From contig NC_059471.1 in the NCBI RefSeq assembly GCF_018139145.2, forward strand, positions 201,519,494-201,583,493: DNA of 64,000 bases, in the 5' to 3' direction. The translations under genes were made by a program, and so were the position numbers. This stretch comes from Gymnogyps californianus (lineage: Eukaryota; Chordata; Aves; Accipitriformes; Cathartidae). Every line of letters starts with the position of its first letter. Positions within the stretch are counted from its first letter, which is position 1. Below the pieces are notes generated by a model that had not been told where the DNA came from, did not search any database, and worked only from the letters and a program-made list of their open reading frames with translations. Below are positions 37,089 to 50,189 of this stretch, one piece after another.

Positions 37089-38218
37089 TGTATTGAGTTT
37101 GTGTGGCAAGGTTTTGGTAGCGGGGCAGCTGCAGGGGTGGCTTCTGGTTCCCCTGTGTCCAATAGAGGCAATGCCAGTGGGCTCCAAGATGGACCCACCG
37201 CTGGCCAAGGCCGTGCCCATCAGCGACGGTGGTAGCACATCTGTGATAACGTATTTAAGAAGGGGAAAAAGTTACTGAGCAACAGCAATTGTGGCTGGAG
37301 AGGGGAGTGAGGATATATGAGAGAAACAACTCTGCAGACACCAAGGGCAGTGAAGAAGGAGGGGGAGGAGGTGCTGCAGGCGCCGGAGCAGAGATTCCCC
37401 TGCAGCCCATGGGGAAGACCATGGTGAGGCAGGCTGTCCCCCTGCAGCCCATGGAGGTCCACGGTGGAGCAGATATCCACCTGCAGCCTGTGGAGGACCC
37501 CACACCGGAGCAGGTGGATACCCGAAGGAGGCTGTGACCCCGTGGGAAGCCCACACTGGAGCAAGCTCCTGGCAGGACCTGTGGACCCATGGAGAGAGGA
37601 GCCCACGCTGGAACAGGTTTGGTGGCAGGACTTGTGACCCCGTGGGGGACCCATGCTGGAGCAGTCTGTTCCTGAAGGACTGCACCCTGTGGAAAGGACA
37701 CATGCTGGAGCAGTTTGTGAAGAACTGTAGCCAGTGGGAAGAACTCACGCTGGAGAAGTTCATGGAGGACTGTCTCCTGTGGGAGAGACCCTATGCTGGA
37801 GCAGGGGAAGAGTGTGAGGAGTCCTCCCCCTGAGGAGGAAGGAGCAGCAGAAACAGCGTGTGATGAACTGACCACAACCCCCATTCCCTGTCCCCTGCGC
37901 CGCTTGGGGAGGGAGGAGGTAGAGGAATCGGGAGTAAAGTTAAGCCCAGGAAGAAGGGAGGGGTGGGGGGAAGGTGTTTTTAAGATTTGGTTTCATTTCT
38001 CATTATCCTACTCTGATATGACTGGCAATAAATTAAATTAACTTTTTCCCCAAGTCGAGTCTGTTTTGCCCATGATGGTAATTGCTGAGTGATCTCCCTG
38101 TCCTTATCTCGACCCATGAGCCTTTCATTATATTTTCTCTCCCCTGTCCAGCTGAGGAGGGGAGTGATAGGGCAGCTTTGGTGGGCACCTGGCGTCCAGC
38201 CAGGGTCAACCCACCACA
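37089..38218 (+). mobile_element. Solo LTR, family B (1,130 bp, complete)
   Basis: The element runs from TGTATTGAGTTTGTGTGGCA to GGGTCAACCCACCACA and is flanked by a perfect 5-bp target-site duplication, GCAAC (37,084-37,088 and 38,219-38,223). A TATA-like TATTTAAG lies at 37,252-37,259. An AATAAA signal lies at 38,027-38,032, followed by a T-rich, CTCTCCCC-containing 3' part. I recognise this as an LTR found widely in birds. No retroviral gene is next to it, so it is a solo LTR. A purine-rich tandem array (37,460-37,805) occupies the middle and makes the LTR unusually long. It is unrelated in sequence to family A. The 5-bp duplication fits ERVL-like elements. Confidence 0.94.
37460..37805 (+). 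repeat. ~48-bp imperfect tandem array inside LTR B
   Basis: Eight copies of a core close to CACGCTGGAGCAG start at 37,460, 37,501, 37,552, 37,604, 37,652, 37,701, 37,746 and 37,792, spaced 41-52 bp. The spacers share (C/G)TGTGGAC or CCGTGGGA-type sequence. Most spacings are near multiples of three, and frames stay open across the array on both strands, including 209 codons antisense (37,255-37,884). I read these frames as a by-product of the repeat, not as genes. Confidence 0.85.
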
Positions 38219-41200
38219 GCAACAGAATCAAAAAAACCTTAAAAAGATGGTAAAAAGGGCCTAATGGCCTCTGGTTAAATGTTCCTTGAACTCTCTGCCA
38301 TTCCTCATGTTGCAGGATGGGCTCAGGAGGCCTGGTGGGGACCCTGGTCATACCAGACCAGGCTTCAGACCAGAGGAGGTCTGCAGCCATCTGACCCGTC
38401 CCAGACCATTCAGGTGGTCCAGCTGCACTTTAAAACATGTCTGAAGGCGTGTGGAGAAGAAGCCACAGGCAGTAAGCTGTTAGCAGAGGGATGGATGCCT
38501 GGACACAGGGCTAAGCAGCATGAACCAGCTTGAAGCAGATCCATATGTATAAGTTTATCTAAGACTCAGAAAAGCTAAAGAAAAGTTCAGTGTCACAGAG
38601 TCAGGGAGAGCAGCAGCCAATATGATTGAAAAGCAAGCAAGCAATAAATAGAGTAGCTACCTATTTCTGTGCCCTGGAGACACACTGCCAGCCTGGCTGG
38701 CCTTGGCCCAGAGCCTGCAGAGATGTCGGGTGCAAGCTGTATCACTCTCACTCCTTGGCTCTCTGTATTTTCACTTTCAGTACTTAACTAGGTGCTCTGT
38801 ATCGACATGATGGTGCATTTCCTCACCCACATACACTTCTTGGGGGTGCTTTATATCAAAAAGCTTATACTCCTATGAAGGAGTATAAGAAAGTCACGTT
38901 ACATGTTTGTCCCTACAACATCCAGTATGTGCATCCTCCCCTGTCGCTGTAATGGTATTCAAATATGACACAGAACTGGAGGACCACTTTTAATTTGAGT
39001 GAAAGACAGAAGTTCATTATCGCATAGCCTCAAGGGACTTATGTTCTCCAAGACTATCCCACCCACATGAGCGTTGTACCCAGCTCTGCTCTCCTCCTTC
39101 TTCTAAACCTCCATCTATTTTATCCAGTGGTTTAGGGCATCTCTGAAACTTTCTGAATAAATTTACTCAGTGAAGGGCAAAATAAACTTCAACAGCCTGC
39201 AGAGATCTGGAATTTCACTAAATAGGTGTAAAGAGGAAAGAAAGAGAAGTGTGAGTGTTTTGATGCTTGGCCTCAAATTGTTGCTGCAGCTCAAATCCCC
39301 TGCTTAACTAACTTGTGTCATCTGTACTTTTCAGCTCCACCTGTGCAATCATTTGCAGAAACATTATTAGCTGTTTGATTTTTTTCCCCAGTTTGCTTCC
39401 ATAGCAACATCCATCAGGGAGAGAACAGCAGGAGCATATGGGAAAGTTACAAAGCACATTTTCTACAAGAAAAGGAGGCCAAAGCATTTAACAGACAGCA
39501 CTTAGGTTTCCCTTAGTAACTGAAAATCCAAAATACCTCTCTTGTTTCCATATGTCCTAGTATTAATTAGGCTGCTTAACGATATACCAGTGCAGGCTGG
39601 AGGTAACACTTGGGTTGTCTTTAATTAATCAGGGTACTGGAACATTTCTTTGAGATTTAAGCTTATTGCCAAAACACAATCTTGTTACATTTTTGTGTGC
39701 GCATGTTTTACAAGCAAGGCTCGGAGCTGTTAGACAGCCTTTGACATGCTAAATATTGTGGAAGAATTTTTGCATAAAGTTCCAAAGAGAAATGCAAGAG
39801 TTGAAAATTATCTGTTTGAATAGTTTGAAATCCGTCACCAAGGAATAGCTAGAAACTGTCAGGTCAATTTTAGAATAAGTATATAAAAAAAAAAAGGTGT
39901 ATCTCCTGCTTAGTCATTTCTCTCCTTGCCAGTAGCAACCTATATACCATGCACACTGATATTTTATTAATGAAAACTGTACTGGTGTTCCTCTTTAGTT
40001 TAAAATACAGCCCTTGAAGTTCAATATGAAAATGTGGTTTTGAGGAAAAAGAAACAACACCTCCCTACTCCCCAGTCAATGAGGGAAAGATGGAAAACAA
40101 TTTTCAGCATATCAATGTTGGAGAAAGCTAACAGGTGAAATAAAATAAACCAGACAGCCATCTCTCTACCTCTCTCTGAAACACTAAGAGTTCTCAGGCC
40201 TTTTTAGTAAATCAAACACTCCACATGTCTCTTGGCTAGATCCATGTTTCTGCCACTGCGTGCTTGAAATAGAGATGTTGATGTTTTGGGGGATGTTGTA
40301 TACTGCATAAGCATAAACCTGACAGGGAGACTGATGAGACTGCAGTATAGGACATGGGTGGAGATCAAATTACTGGTGCCTGGACAAACACCCTGGAAGA
40401 TGTTGCACTGAGCAGAGATACATCCTGCTGGAAGGCTGTCATTTGTCCCCCGTGTGTCTGCTAGTTTGGAAGCGCAGCCAGTGCTGGATGTAGGAAGAGA
40501 CACACTATAATCCTCCTGGAGCCACTGAGAAACTGAGAAACATTGTGAAATGTAGCTACAGTTTCATCTTTCTTCTTTCCATCTTTCCCTATCAACTCCT
40601 TGCTTTCCTACTTCCCATATCCAAACCATTCCCTCCTTCACACACGCCACTTCAGCCTCCCCCACTTTTGTCTCCCCACCTCCTGTTGTCTTTCCTCTGT
40701 GGCTCCTTCTCCGCCTGGCCCGTTTGTTCACTGCTGTCCATATCTGCCATCCTTCAGAATCAGCTCTGCCCCATCCAATCCTCCTGCCAACGCAACTGCC
40801 CTTTCTGCAACCAGTTTAATGATTCTCTCTACCCTTGCCAACTGAAACACTTCTGCCTCTTCCCAGCTCTGTACGTCCTCACCTCTTCCTACACCTCCTC
40901 TTCCCTGGCAGGTGGTCCCCATCTGAGTCCTGACTTTGCCACCCCAGTGCCACCTTCTCACCTCCTGCAGCCCTTTTGCCACCCAGCCAGCTCTCCATCC
41001 CTCCACCTGGTAAGGGCAGAGCAGGAAGAAGAGCAGGAGATGTCTCCCACTACAGCAGAGGAGAGTAAAATCTGCTCACACATTTCCAACCTATCTGGAA
41101 GCCTCCTGACACCCGTCGCATGCTCAAGGCCACTTTTTGCCAAATCTGAGCCAGAGCCCAGTGCACTGCCCTGCTGCCTCCGTCAGCTCTGCAACCAGAG

Positions 41201-42846
41201 CAGGCTGCTGCAACAGCACCCTTAAAATCTCATTAAAATCAAAATTTGCCAAGAAGCTCAAACTCTGGCCTTGGACAGCTATGGGGGAATATCGGTTGCT
41301 TGATGTCTCTGGCCAAACTGAATGAACAGACTCAGAGCTACTTGGGTACGTATAGCTCCGAACCACTAGCCACTGCTGGAGGTTGCTCTTTATTTGTGCT
41401 AAAGTTTTGCTCTTTGAAACAGGCAAACATGACTCTGTCCTCTTTCTACTCTCGTGTCCCAGGTCAGAAGGGTTTGTTGTACAGCAACAAACTCTGCCAT
41501 TATGTAGCCATGTAAAAATAACCCACTTGCCAATCCACAACCACAAGTAAAACAGTGAGGAACATGAATAGGTAATTGCACTGGCTGTAACTCAGCCAGA
41601 TATAAATTATTGGCATTTTTGGGGGGTGCCAGTGTTTCTTTAAAAAATAAATCAACCCACCCCACCCCCGATTTTGAAGGAAGAACTGATTTCCTGCCAT
41701 TTGATCAGTTGCTTGGGTTTAAAGTGGGAACCTTTGAGTGACCGTGTATGCAAAGACCAGTCCTGCCTGATGAGTGAAGGGTTAAGGCTGCCTGGAGGAC
41801 TAGCCCTTCTTTAACACCTGATCCTCTGATATTACAGCAGATCTCTCAAATTCAGTTTCTATTAAGGATGGCATAGGTAGAATTTATCCACCTAGAAGTT
41901 ATCAAACACGAAATAAATGGGAAAGCAGTATTCCTCTCCCTTTGTTTCATCAACTGCATCAACTAAGTTATAGCACAGATAGAACAGGAAAAATAACAGC
42001 TGGCAGAGACTAAATTGGAGAAACAATATTTCAGTTGGTCCTCCTGCAGGAGCGACTCTTGTCGGACTAACCATGAGGACGGACAGAGCCAGGCTTTCCA
42101 CCCTCCTTGGCTTTCAGAGGCAGTTCTGCTAGTAAATCCTGGCCAAGGAGTGCTGTTGGCCAAGCCTTAGCAAAAACAAAGCCAGCAAAGTGCCGAGCAG
42201 CTGAGAGCAGGGAGGCTGAGACAGCCAAGGCTAGGTAACGTGGCATTAGGCAGGATTCCTCTGTGTGTCTGAAGGCGCCATGTGGAAGAAAGAAAACAAA
42301 TTGGTTTTGTTCCAAATAAGATCCTGAAATTTCGCTGCTCCAGAGAGGTTGTAGCCAGCATCTTCTAGTTCCTACCTCTGCTAGTGGGTATTTTTTATTT
42401 CTTAATGTGAGCAATATGTCATCTTTATATATAATGTAAGTGCCATTTAAATATATATAATGTAATTACAGATAAACTCTGGAGGGCAAATGAACCCCAT
42501 CTTTTGTTTACTACAAAGCCATAGAAATAGAAGAACCAATAGGACTTTATTATTAGCAAATTAGAATAAGAATAATGACATTATTACACTTGTATTATCA
42601 CATTGCCATCATTATTAACACTTTTAACTCCTGAAGTGTGCTAAATGCTCTACAGAAAACCACAGGGCTACACTCAGACTGTCAGCTCTAGGGATAGGAT
42701 TCAGCTCCAGACTAAATCAAGGTGCCACCATTTAAGCTGCATGTTTAAGCTCGTATTACACTCAAGGGGAGCCTAGTCAATAGAGTCAGTGGAGCACAAA
42801 GAGTGATTCAGCTCACTCTAGCAAAGTCACCTCTAGAGTGATTCAG
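38219..42846. other. Unique non-coding sequence; pyrimidine-rich block at 40,560-41,010
   Basis: No gene is recognised. 40,560-41,010 is strongly C/T-rich on the plus strand, which opens a 226-codon frame of low complexity (40,545-41,225). 39,545-39,680 is AT-rich with TTAATTAGG and TTTAATTAATC, possibly regulatory. The rest is ordinary. Confidence 0.55.
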
Positions 42847-43206
42847 TTGCCCAAACACAGACATCAAGTACCATTTGAGATGCTGTAGGCACCTTGCCGG
42901 CATCCTAGCAGTGATCTCACAGGCTTGCTGCTGTATCTGCCAGGCTAAGCAGGTGTCTCAAGTATCTTGGGACATCTAGAATAATGCAAGCGGCTATGTT
43001 TGGGCACCCTCAACAGCTGGGAGGACAATTTGCTCTCAGGGCTGAACTGACTGTATTCATTTGCCTAAACAGAGGCTTCTAGTGGTATTTGAGATGCTCA
43101 AGAATCTGCTTCCTCAAATACAGTGGCCACACCAGAAGGGCACGGTCACCCTGTGTTGTATCTGCCAGCCTGGTGAAGTTGTCTCAGATACATGCAGAGC
43201 ATCTCA
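42847..43206 (+). repeat. Diverged ~215-225-bp direct duplication
   Basis: Two related segments follow each other. TTTGAGATGCT occurs at 42,874 and 43,088, and GTATCTGCCAG at 42,933 and 43,158. Between and after these points several weaker matches keep the same order (GCC(C/T)AAACA, GTCTCA, ACATCT or GCATCT). The copies are much diverged, so this is an old duplication or part of an unrecognised ancient repeat. Confidence 0.6.
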
Positions 43207-46200
43207 AATTGCCCTCTCTTAACACAGGCACATAAATCCCACTTTCCACTGCCTGTCCTGGGGGTGGGACTCTCTAACCCTTAGCTGTGGATAGGTGTCT
43301 CAGAGAGATCCCTAAGCTCCAGCTGACTACTGGAGTCAGATGCTCCAGGGTATCCATCCTCCAGAGCCTGCAGAAGACCCTGTCCTCCTGGACCAGCTTA
43401 TGCAGAAAAACTGACTCCATCCTGGTGTCGAAGACAAATATTTCAGCTGCTGAAGTGTCACACTAAAGCTAAAGTGCTTTAGGGTCCAATCCTCCTGCTC
43501 AAGCAGGCCTCCTACAGCCAGTTGCCCAAGGTCCACATTAATATGAGATTACTGTAAGATTGCAACAGATAGGCCTGAGATTTGTCGGCGTAAACATGAG
43601 TAAGTGAAACTGGATAAGTGCAGTCTTTCAGGGATCATTAGCAACCTGAGGGTGAGCAGTCCCAGAAGGCAAAGGAAGGACTGGAAGGAACAAGGGTGCA
43701 GTTAGAGGACAAGACTCAACTCCTTCATTGAGTCTAGAGAATAGAAAGTGGGATCAAGAAGCAAGGGAGACAAGTGTCAGCTTTATGAAGATGGAAAATC
43801 AGATCATTGCTTACACTTTAGGAGGAAAGAGGCAGGGAGAGCAGGAGGTTAAGGCTGAGGGAGAATCTGCGAGAGCCATGAGTCCTCAGCAGCGGCTGAG
43901 CCAGGGGTCAGGTAAGCAGGGCTGGGGGCTTCTGCAGGGTAAGCGCTGGGGGCAGGGGTGAGGTCAGGGTTCACCCTCTGGATTTAAAGGACACCAATAC
44001 TGGTAAGAAGAGTATGCGGTGTGCATTTTTATGCCAATAAAAAAAGAGAAAGGATTGTGAAAAAGAACTGCTTGCTTTATTCCTGCAAATAAGTCCAAAA
44101 ACCTCAAATGTGCACTTTGTAATTCAACTCACCCTCTGTAACCATTCTAAATCTCCTCTGAGACTCGCTATTTTTAATATTTTAAATAACTCCACAAGGA
44201 TTAAATAGGATTTAGTGCTTTTATCCTCCTATGGATAACAACATGAGGCTCTTTCACCTGTTCATTGCTGCATTCACTTCCTTTCCTCTCTGTGTATGAC
44301 AGCGATGCTTTCTATTCCTCTGCTCTGAAAATTAGCCTCCCCAAATACTGACATGCTTAACAGCTGTTGTTCCTCAATTTGCACAAAAATGGAGTATTAT
44401 TCCATAATGCCGCATAATTTGCCAACTTTTACACCTCCACAGTCCTGAAATCTTTTTCTCTGCATCAGAAGGCATTTGCATACCTCAGGTCACATCCAGC
44501 CTCCTTATGAAAATCAAATGCAAACTATGCCTGTTTGTTTCTTAATGTATCAGCAGTCTGAAATTTCTGTTATCTGAGCTGGTTGCAAACAGCCCTCTCA
44601 ACCACAGACCCTGCCGAAGTGCCTTGGATGGCGGCTCTGCCAGAAGCATCATTCCCCCCAACCCTGCTGGGAAAAGCCAGTGAGAAATTTTGGAATTTGC
44701 CCTGGGGGAAGTGCCCAGCAAACACCATGTGTTCAGTCATCAGAGCAGCACGGCCATGCAAGCGTGTGACACCTGCCACCGTGGTGTCACCATAGCTGTA
44801 GGTGCTTGGCTCTAAGCAGAGGTCCGTGGAGCACAGCACCACAACCAGAGGCAATGCCCTCTGTCCCCAGCACCCATCGCCCGGGGTGGTGGCTGCTGCT
44901 TTGTGCATGATGCTGCTGGTGAGAGCACTGAGCTGGGTTGGAGGAGAGCAGCTGCTCCTAGCCTTTGGTTGAGGAGTGGGGCCATGCATAAATCCCCACC
45001 TATCTGGCATTTAGAGGTGTGGAGCCCATTCCTGGTCACATCGAAGCTGCCTGCACCTCATGCTATACCATAATCTTGTGTTTAAGCTTCACAGGCGGTA
45101 AAATGTTCCTAGGAGTACTTGCTTTGGTCTGACCACATCTTAACAATGGGTTTGGTGAAAGGTGTGGCTTCAATGGGCTGCCTGGGGGACACAAATGCAC
45201 AGAAACGATCTGCCAGGCCATATCCACAGCCAGGAGACACACGCAAAGGGTGGCAGGGGCATGGGATTGGAGCTAGGGACACCGCTTGGATGCCACAGTG
45301 TAATGCTGGGGCTCTGCCCGCAGCCCAAGATCTTCCACGCGGCGCTAGCACTCCTTGAATGGTCTTACCATCAGAGAAACCCAGGCAGGATCTTCTGGTG
45401 TCAGAATTTCCTCCCCTGCCATCATGGGGGAGGTCTTGCACATCCTCCTATTGATTTAAGTTGCTCTGTCTCTCAGGAAGATGCTTGTACCACCTCAAGC
45501 CCACTTGGGCTCATCCCTGGGCCCCTGTAGGTGTGTCTGGCTCCAGCCCTGTCCCTGGCTCATGGACGGGACCTGCTGCTGCCACCCCCCAGCTCTCCTC
45601 GCCTGCTCAGGGGCTGCGGGACAGTGCCCAGCGGTGAGGAAATGGCCCACACCAGGGTCCCCCACAACTTGACCCCTCGCAGAGCAGCCCTCTCACTCCC
45701 CAGACACCGGAGCTGGTGGTGGTACCCAAAAGCCCATCATCCTCAGAACCCAATGTACCTGAACGCTTCACACACAGCAGCTACAAGACTGCACATTTTT
45801 CCCCTCTTCTTTCTACAAAACCAGATGAAAATACTGGGATTTCCCCTTAGTTTGTCACAATATGTTGGACTGTGGCTACCTCAGTCATCTCCACTGCCAG
45901 TAACTGCCTGCTTGGTCCAGTCTCTTGCTCGTTCATGGGGCACTGCAGCACATGCAGAGGTAATGCCCTCCCCTGCAGAGTCATGCTGGATGTGGGGCTG
46001 CCAAGGATCAGCCATCTCATGTGATAATCGTGTCCCACCGTGCCACCTCTGGGCTGAGGTGCCTCCCTGTGCTGGGCAGCAGAGCTGAGCACTGCCTGTC
46101 CCATACACAAGGAGACATTGTGGAGGTGACAAGGGGTAAAAAAAGTCTCACCCAGTTCAACCCACTTCATTTTTCAGTCTTCGTGAAGTGTCAGAATTGA

Positions 46201-49200
46201 ATTTCCAGATACACCACTCCGCTGTGGATCTGACTGAGAGATTTAATGCTTCAAGAACATATTTTCTTTCTTGTTCAGATGCAGATGAAAACTCACAAGA
46301 ACAACTATTCTCATGGGATTTTTGCCCAGAAGTCGTAGAAATCTCAAGCAAACAATCCGTTTTGTAATATCTCTGACTTTCTTGTTCAAAAATCTCATGA
46401 GGATATTTTCCAGGACAGTTGAATTTAAAGCTGAGTGCTACCTAGGTTAGGTCTCAAATCCAAGTGAGTCCACATAAATTTTTTTTTTTTTTCTCCTCCT
46501 TTTTGATAATGACTTGGGCTACTGAAAGAGAGCAGTGCCTCCTGCTCTGGCGTCGCTGCTTGGTGCTGTGCTATCAGGAGATTTAGGCACAAATGAAATC
46601 AAACCAGCCACAGGGTAAGCACAGCATAGGGCTGACTCCCCAGTGGCACGCAGTGGGGTAGGGGCAGTTCAGCAGTTGGCTTCCTTTATTCAATCCCTAT
46701 TTTTCACAGCTCCACAGCCTTGCTGTGATTATAGCAATTGGTAAAAAAGCAGCACGCTGGCCCAGCACAGCTCTGCAGCGGGCAGGAGTGCACAGAGAGC
46801 CTGTAATCCGTGACCGCCTTGAGCAGGCTCTGCCTGACAGCCACACACCTCTGGCCTTGGCTTTCTGTCTGGGTCTCACTGCAGCTCAAATACAGCATTC
46901 TTCAAAAGCAGAACCAACAAAAGCATAACCACCAGGTATTTTGTTACCCCACCACTCGATTCACCACCACTACATGGCAGGAGTAAGACGCTGGGATTTG
47001 CTTATATGCCTGCAGAGTTTGCGGTGTGGGAGCTTCCTACAGGATTGGATCGTCTCCCCCACCTGCCTGTGGCACGAAGGGTGCTGGAGCACGGTCACAC
47101 GCACAAAGATGTATAGGCAGGATCTGTAGCTGATGGTGCATATCAGCTCTAATGGTGAAAGTTATTTTTGGCGAAAAATACGAAGAAAAGAAGAGAGAGA
47201 GAAAAAAGGAAAGGGGAAAGGGAGAGTGCATAAGGCCCTTTGTAGTCCAGTAACAAATGGCTTGGAGACTGTGATGGGTAAAATGACTTGGGGAAAAAAG
47301 AATTGGAAGGGGAAGACCAGGGTGTAGGAAAGCACAAGGGAGAGAAAGGGACAGGCCGCAGAAGAAAAGGAGAGTGAACAGATCTGAAGATGAGTGGTCT
47401 GTAGCTGAGAAACCTAGCCTGTCCTGGCTCGGTGTCTGTGAAAGTCCTTGCAAGATGGACTAATACATTCCAAGCAAGGGACAGGGATGAGAGAGAAAGA
47501 AGGAAACAGTGGATTTTATAAATTTGGTCTTCCAAGCCTACTCTAAGGAGAGCTTGATGAGACAGTGAGCAGATCCCTGGGAAGTAACACTTCCCTGGGT
47601 CTCCCACTGCTAAAACAGCATCTGAAAGTGCCTCCTGTAGTCCCAGCAAGCTGTGCTGCAAAATCACCAGGCACAAATGCAGCTTGTCCCAGCCACAGCT
47701 ACAAGGAGGAATTTGTGGTTTAGCATGCCAAAATCTGAGTCCTTCAAACAGACTTTCTGCTCGGCACGGTGCAAAATTCCCCATGTGCACCTCTCCACAC
47801 TCCCCCTGTAGAGTATTTAGACTGCAAGTCAAGACCTGCTTTTCGGAAGGGGCATGTACAGCATGCACAATACCGAGGGCTCTCGGTATTATTAGGAGCC
47901 TCTGTGTAGTAGTGTGGTTACATTAAGGAAGAATGATGGTATCACACTTACAGACACCCCCAGTCCTATTTAGCTTAACAAAACCAATGACTCTCAGCTG
48001 GGCAAAAGAGCAGTATCAAATCGCTGTTGCTCATTGAGGCAGACTGGCAGGGCATCCCCTCCTTTGGTGCCCCCGAGAGCCCAAAGGTTACGAAGAAGTT
48101 TCAAAGATCTGCCTGCAGCCTCCACCTGCAATCAGCACTTTTATTTCAAAGACAGATCTTGTCTCTGTGCCGTTTCCTAGAGCTGTCAGGTAATCACAAC
48201 TGTTTGTGCTCTCCCAACAGATTTCATGGCTACAAGGCTTCAAAATGAAACAGCCAGGCAATGAGGCATTTCTCTGGAGAAGACATGTGTTGACTAAACA
48301 GTTTAAGATTTTTACTCACAGTAGAAGAGAAATGGATTGTGTGTACCTGCGCAGTCCAAAGCCTGCTCCAGTTCAACAGAAATACAAAACCACTACCCTG
48401 TGCAAAAAGAAAAGGAGACAGAAATCTCACAGAGGACATGAGAGGTAAAAGGTCAGACCCATGAAAATTTTAGGGCAACAAAGCTGCTGTGAAATCCCTT
48501 AGAAGATAGATTCCTACAGTGTAACTTGGAGAAAAGATTTCTCTAGTTTTTCTATCAGAGCAGGTGGAAAATGCAGAATAACTTCAGTTAGGGTGTAGAC
48601 CCCTTCAGCACCTAATAGGATGGATCTGGCCCTGCCATCAACTGTGCCTGGAAGGTGGGCATGCTGCTTGGTGGCTGTATGAAAACAAGAGGTATGAGAT
48701 GAGGTCGACTGGCAGTAAAGGTTCCTACAATCTTCTCTTAAATCTCTGAGGAGGTCTAGCTCCTTCCTAACGGCTCTGGCAGGCCGAGCCCTGACCCGGG
48801 GAGCTTCACATGGGGAAATAAGGCGGTCTTCCCTGCCCGTTCAAGTCAGAATGTATTGGCTGGAGCTATCAGATGAGCAGCCAACAGCAGCTGATGAACT
48901 TCTCTCTAAGGTGCTACACCTTGGACATGACGGAGTCTGGTTTTCAGCTTTGAGGTCTTTAAAAGACAACAATTTCCTGCATGAAGGTAAATGGCAAGAG
49001 TGACAATCCAGGAAAAGGGAAGATGAGAAACTCATTCATTGAACTGGAGATGCCTGGAGGGTAGAGGGCTGCATCCGAGCTAGTCACACCAAGGCTCCCT
49101 TTATATCGACCAGAAGAAAGAGGCAGGTTGAGGTTAGAGTGGCATTTGGATCTTTCCAGATCTGCCTTACATTTCTGGCCATTCAAGTGTCTGTGTGGTC

Positions 49201-50189
49201 AGATGATTCGTGCCTGGCATGTCTAAAGCTTTAAGCAGTGGTCTGATTTCCTGCTTTCTCCTATGGCTGTAAATCAGGAGTTTCTCTAATGGTCTCCTGG
49301 GAGTCCCTTGGCACGGTCGGAGAGGTTAATCAGACCCTGTAGCCAGGATGTTGCTAAATTCAGAACAAGGTGCAAGGAAATACAAAACCAGAGCTGTGCT
49401 CGTATTTGTCTAGGCAAGATTGTCTTGACAGGGAAAAACAGGTTTAAAATACAGTAGAAACAGACCAACTGAAAAACATTTAGGAAAAAAACCCTGATGC
49501 ATTACTTGCACTTGATGTATTTTAAATGTCTGAGAGTAATGAACTGGCACCTCGCTCAAATGGAAACAAAAGAGGAAAAGGTCTCACACGGGGGGGCGGG
49601 GAGGGAATAATCCTGATGCACATGTTGTTCTCTGAATGTAAACCTACTTCACACTCCTGTAGGTTAACACACTTTCCATGCAAACATCATTACTCTGAAA
49701 GGGTTTTATTTATGTTCATATAAAAGGAAAACTTCTGTTGCCCAGAAAAAAATGAAAGAAAATTAAACCAGATCTGACACAGCCTGCTTGAAGTAACAAG
49801 AATAGAAAACATAAGGCAGCCTTGGTGATCATTTTACCTTTTCATTACAAGCAGTTATCCCCACCTTTCTGGGATGCACGTGCTGCATATGCGCCATGTT
49901 TTCTGGGAATGGCTGGGCATGGCCATGGGTTTGAAGGTAGGATCCTAGAAGTTGGGAAGAAGCAATGGATAACCAATAAAGAAAAAACCCACTTGTTCAT
50001 CAAAACCTTCAGCTCACTACTTAGCAATTTTATCAGCAAAAAGAGTACGCACAGCTCATCCTTACAGTGCCTCTGTAACTCAAGAGCAGTGGTGGGGATT
50101 AGGAAAAAAAAGAGTAATCTGCTAGATAAATGTTTATAATCTTTTCTCTCTCCTAACCCCTGTGACCCCAGGCAGTGGGGAGCCCGTAC
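43207..50189. other. Unique non-coding sequence; purine-rich block at 47,180-47,400
   Basis: No gene is recognised. 46,479-46,492 is a T run. 47,180-47,400 is a G/A-rich block whose complement opens the longest frame of the window (minus strand, 47,149-47,868). 44,450-44,550 contains ATTTGCAT and ATTTGCA-type octamer cores. GC-rich stretches at 44,590-45,000 and 45,160-45,740 open overlapping frames on both strands with no recognisable domain. Confidence 0.55.

Noticed and set aside
37255..37884. 209-codon antisense frame
   Set aside because: It lies wholly inside the family B LTR and stays open because of the tandem array. It is not a retroviral or host gene.
40545..41225. 226-codon plus-strand frame with hydrophobic start resembling a signal peptide
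   Set aside because: The sequence is pyrimidine-rich, so Ser/Pro/Leu/Phe codons dominate and stops are rare. There is no family resemblance, and competing frames overlap it.
44570..45010. 146-codon minus-strand frame
   Set aside because: It lies in a GC-rich patch with frames open on both strands, has no recognisable motif, and lacks clear splice or start context.
47149..47868. Longest open frame, 239 codons, minus strand
   Set aside because: Its second half is low-complexity Ser/Leu/Phe/Pro from the complement of a purine-rich block. I see no domain, and the first half has no recognisable pattern.
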